A stretch of 64,000 bases of DNA from Clusia tigrina. Lineage: Eukaryota > Arthropoda > Insecta > Diptera > Clusiidae. The position numbers were made by a program, and so were the translations under genes. Within the stretch, counting starts at the first letter, position 1. Each line of letters opens with the position of its first letter. The notes under the pieces are model-generated. The model was given only the letters and a program-made list of their open reading frames with translations. It was not told where the DNA came from and did not search any database. Of the stretch, positions 62,983-64,000 are shown one piece after another. The stretch lies in assembly GCA_920105625.2 (NCBI GenBank), contig OV050032.1, positions 93,356,542-93,420,541 of the forward strand, read 5' to 3'.

Positions 62983-64000
62983 TAGGACATACCGTATAGT
63001 AGTTAGGGCCATTTGAAGTATTATCAGTGTTTGATTTGGGACTCAAGGGTAGCATAGCTTTGAGCGATAGCTTAAATTGGCAAGAGGCTCGAGTACCTTA
63101 TTGTTACAAAATTTCAAGGTTTTATGACGCTCCAGTAAAAAGTTACAAGCATTTTTATGTTGCAAACTTTGATAGGTGTAGGAAGTACCTTATATAAGTT
63201 AGGGCCATTGGAAGTTTTATCAGTGTTTGATTTGGGACTCATGGGTAGCATAGCTGTGAGCGATAGCTTAAATTGACAAGAGGCTCGAGTACTTTATTGT
63301 TACAAAATTGCATGGTTTTATGACGCTCCAGTATAAAGTTACAAGCATTTGTATGTTGCAAACTTTGATAGGTGTAGGACGTACCGTATAGAAGTTAGGG
63401 CCATTTGAAGTTTTATCAGTGTTTGATTTGGGACTCAAAGGTAGCATAGCTTTGAGCGATAGCTTAAATTTACAAAAAGCTCGACTACTTTATTGTTACA
63501 AAATTTCAAGGTTTTATGATGCTCCAGAAAAAGTTACAAGCATTTGTATGTTGCAAACATTGATAGGTGTAGGACGTAGCGTATAGAAGTTAGGGCCATT
63601 TGAAGTTTTATCAGTGTTTGATTTGGGATTCAAGGGTAACATAGCTTTGAGCGATAGCTTAAATTGACAAGAGGCTCGAGTACTTTTTTGTTACAAATTT
63701 CAAGGTTTTATGACGCTCCAGTAAAAAGTTACAAGCATTTGTATGTTGCAAACTTTGATAGGTGTAGGACGTACCGTATAGAAGTTAGGGCCATTTGAAG
63801 TTTTATCAGTGTTTGATTTGGGACTCAAGGGTAGCATAGCTTTGAGCGATAGCTTAAATTGACAAGAGGCTCGAGTACTTTCTTGTTGCAAAATTTCAAG
63901 GTTTTATGACGCTCCAGTAAAAAGTTACAAGCATTTGTATGTTGCAAACTTTGATAGGTGTAGGACGTACCGTATAAAAGTAAGGGCCATTTGAAGTTTT
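62983..64000 (-). repeat. 14-mer HOR, second register, copy 2
   Basis: Copy of 60241-61258, with the same two 1-nt losses (63526 and 63694). It runs to the last base, so the array continues beyond the window. Confidence 0.9.

Larger units (their letters stand above)
54550..64000 (-). repeat. 196-bp satellite array, inverted orientation
   Basis: The same monomer family read on the opposite strand, to the window end. Monomer starts (TTG on the - strand) fall at 54739, 54935, 55131 and so on to 63947. From 54935 to 63947 there are 46 steps with a net shift of -4 nt, explained by 1-nt deletions near 60786 and 60955 and their copies near 63528 and 63697. The first 1.5 kb resembles the + array closely. 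From about 56050 the units switch to a subfamily in which the central segment reads 'acccttgagtcccaaatc' (on the - strand) in most copies. No gene or unique sequence is present. Confidence 0.97.

Noticed and set aside
318..63891. About 190 repeated open frames of 60 to 86 codons, one per monomer
   Set aside because: They are the satellite monomer read in one frame. Most begin at TTG and not ATG, the 196-nt period shifts frame each unit, stops come at the same two places (after 'tgcttg' or at 'gcgtcataa'), and classes differ by nonsense, missense and frameshift changes freely. No domain, signal or gene context is visible.
1..64000. CRISPR array
   Set aside because: The repeat is regular, but the whole 196 nt is conserved with no variable spacers between short direct repeats, and no cas genes are present.
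54550..64000. Terminal inverted repeats of a large transposon or foldback element
   Set aside because: Both arms are satellite over their full length. There is no transposase, no target-site duplication and no unique centre other than 11 nt at the joint.
1..64000. CENP-B box
   Set aside because: I looked for a TTCG...A..CGGG type motif on both strands of the consensus and the main classes. The only TTCG is in the 'gtattcgagcc' variant of class A, and the bases after it do not fit.
1..64000. Internal Pol III promoter or tRNA/SINE origin of the monomer
   Set aside because: No recognisable B box (GGTTCGA type) or tRNA-like cloverleaf is seen in the consensus, and there is no poly(A) tail or SINE-like end.

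Overview
The whole window is satellite DNA. One monomer of 196 bp (about 36.7% GC in the reading I counted, five CpGs per unit) runs head-to-tail from the first base to the last, about 325 units in all. I see no gene, tRNA, rRNA, transposon, telomere repeat, CRISPR array or unique spacer. Megabase-type satellite organisation with higher-order repeats (HORs) points to a eukaryotic nuclear chromosome, most plausibly a centromeric or pericentromeric block. The monomer length is in the nucleosomal range common in plants and animals. I do not recognise the family, so species and centromere function are not established here.

Layout. Bases 1-54549 are in one orientation (called +). Taking the conserved trinucleotide TTG in 'agtttgcaac' as monomer start, there are exactly 277 monomer steps from 143 to 54371. 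The net shift of -64 nt is fully explained by about 15 small indels. At 54549/54550 the array flips, and 54550-64000 holds about 48 monomers in the opposite orientation, in exact mirror register with the + array.

The + array is built from about 13 recurring monomer classes, which I label A to M by diagnostic bases. They are arranged in several HOR families: a 13-mer duplication (1-1827 and 2547-4371); 9- and 11-mer copies (4452-8175); a 10-mer tandem pair (9940-13859); a short 5-mer pair (14644-16209); six consecutive copies of an H-F-G-led HOR of 12 to 16 monomers (16602-33000); a 13-mer pair with an internal 4-mer duplication (35402-38500); and E-C-B-K-led blocks of 9 to 14 monomers (38888-54370) with larger repeats of about 4.1 and 12.15 kb on top.

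Beyond the flip, 54621-56050 is a reverse-complement copy of 41497-42926, with several private mutations shared. From about 56050 to the end the monomers belong to a different, more uniform subfamily ('acccttgag' type) with its own 14-mer HOR. Nothing in the window works as a gene set. The interest lies in the array's evolution: HOR expansion and contraction, hybrid monomers, marker indels spreading with HOR copies, CpG decay, and a mirror-register inversion junction.
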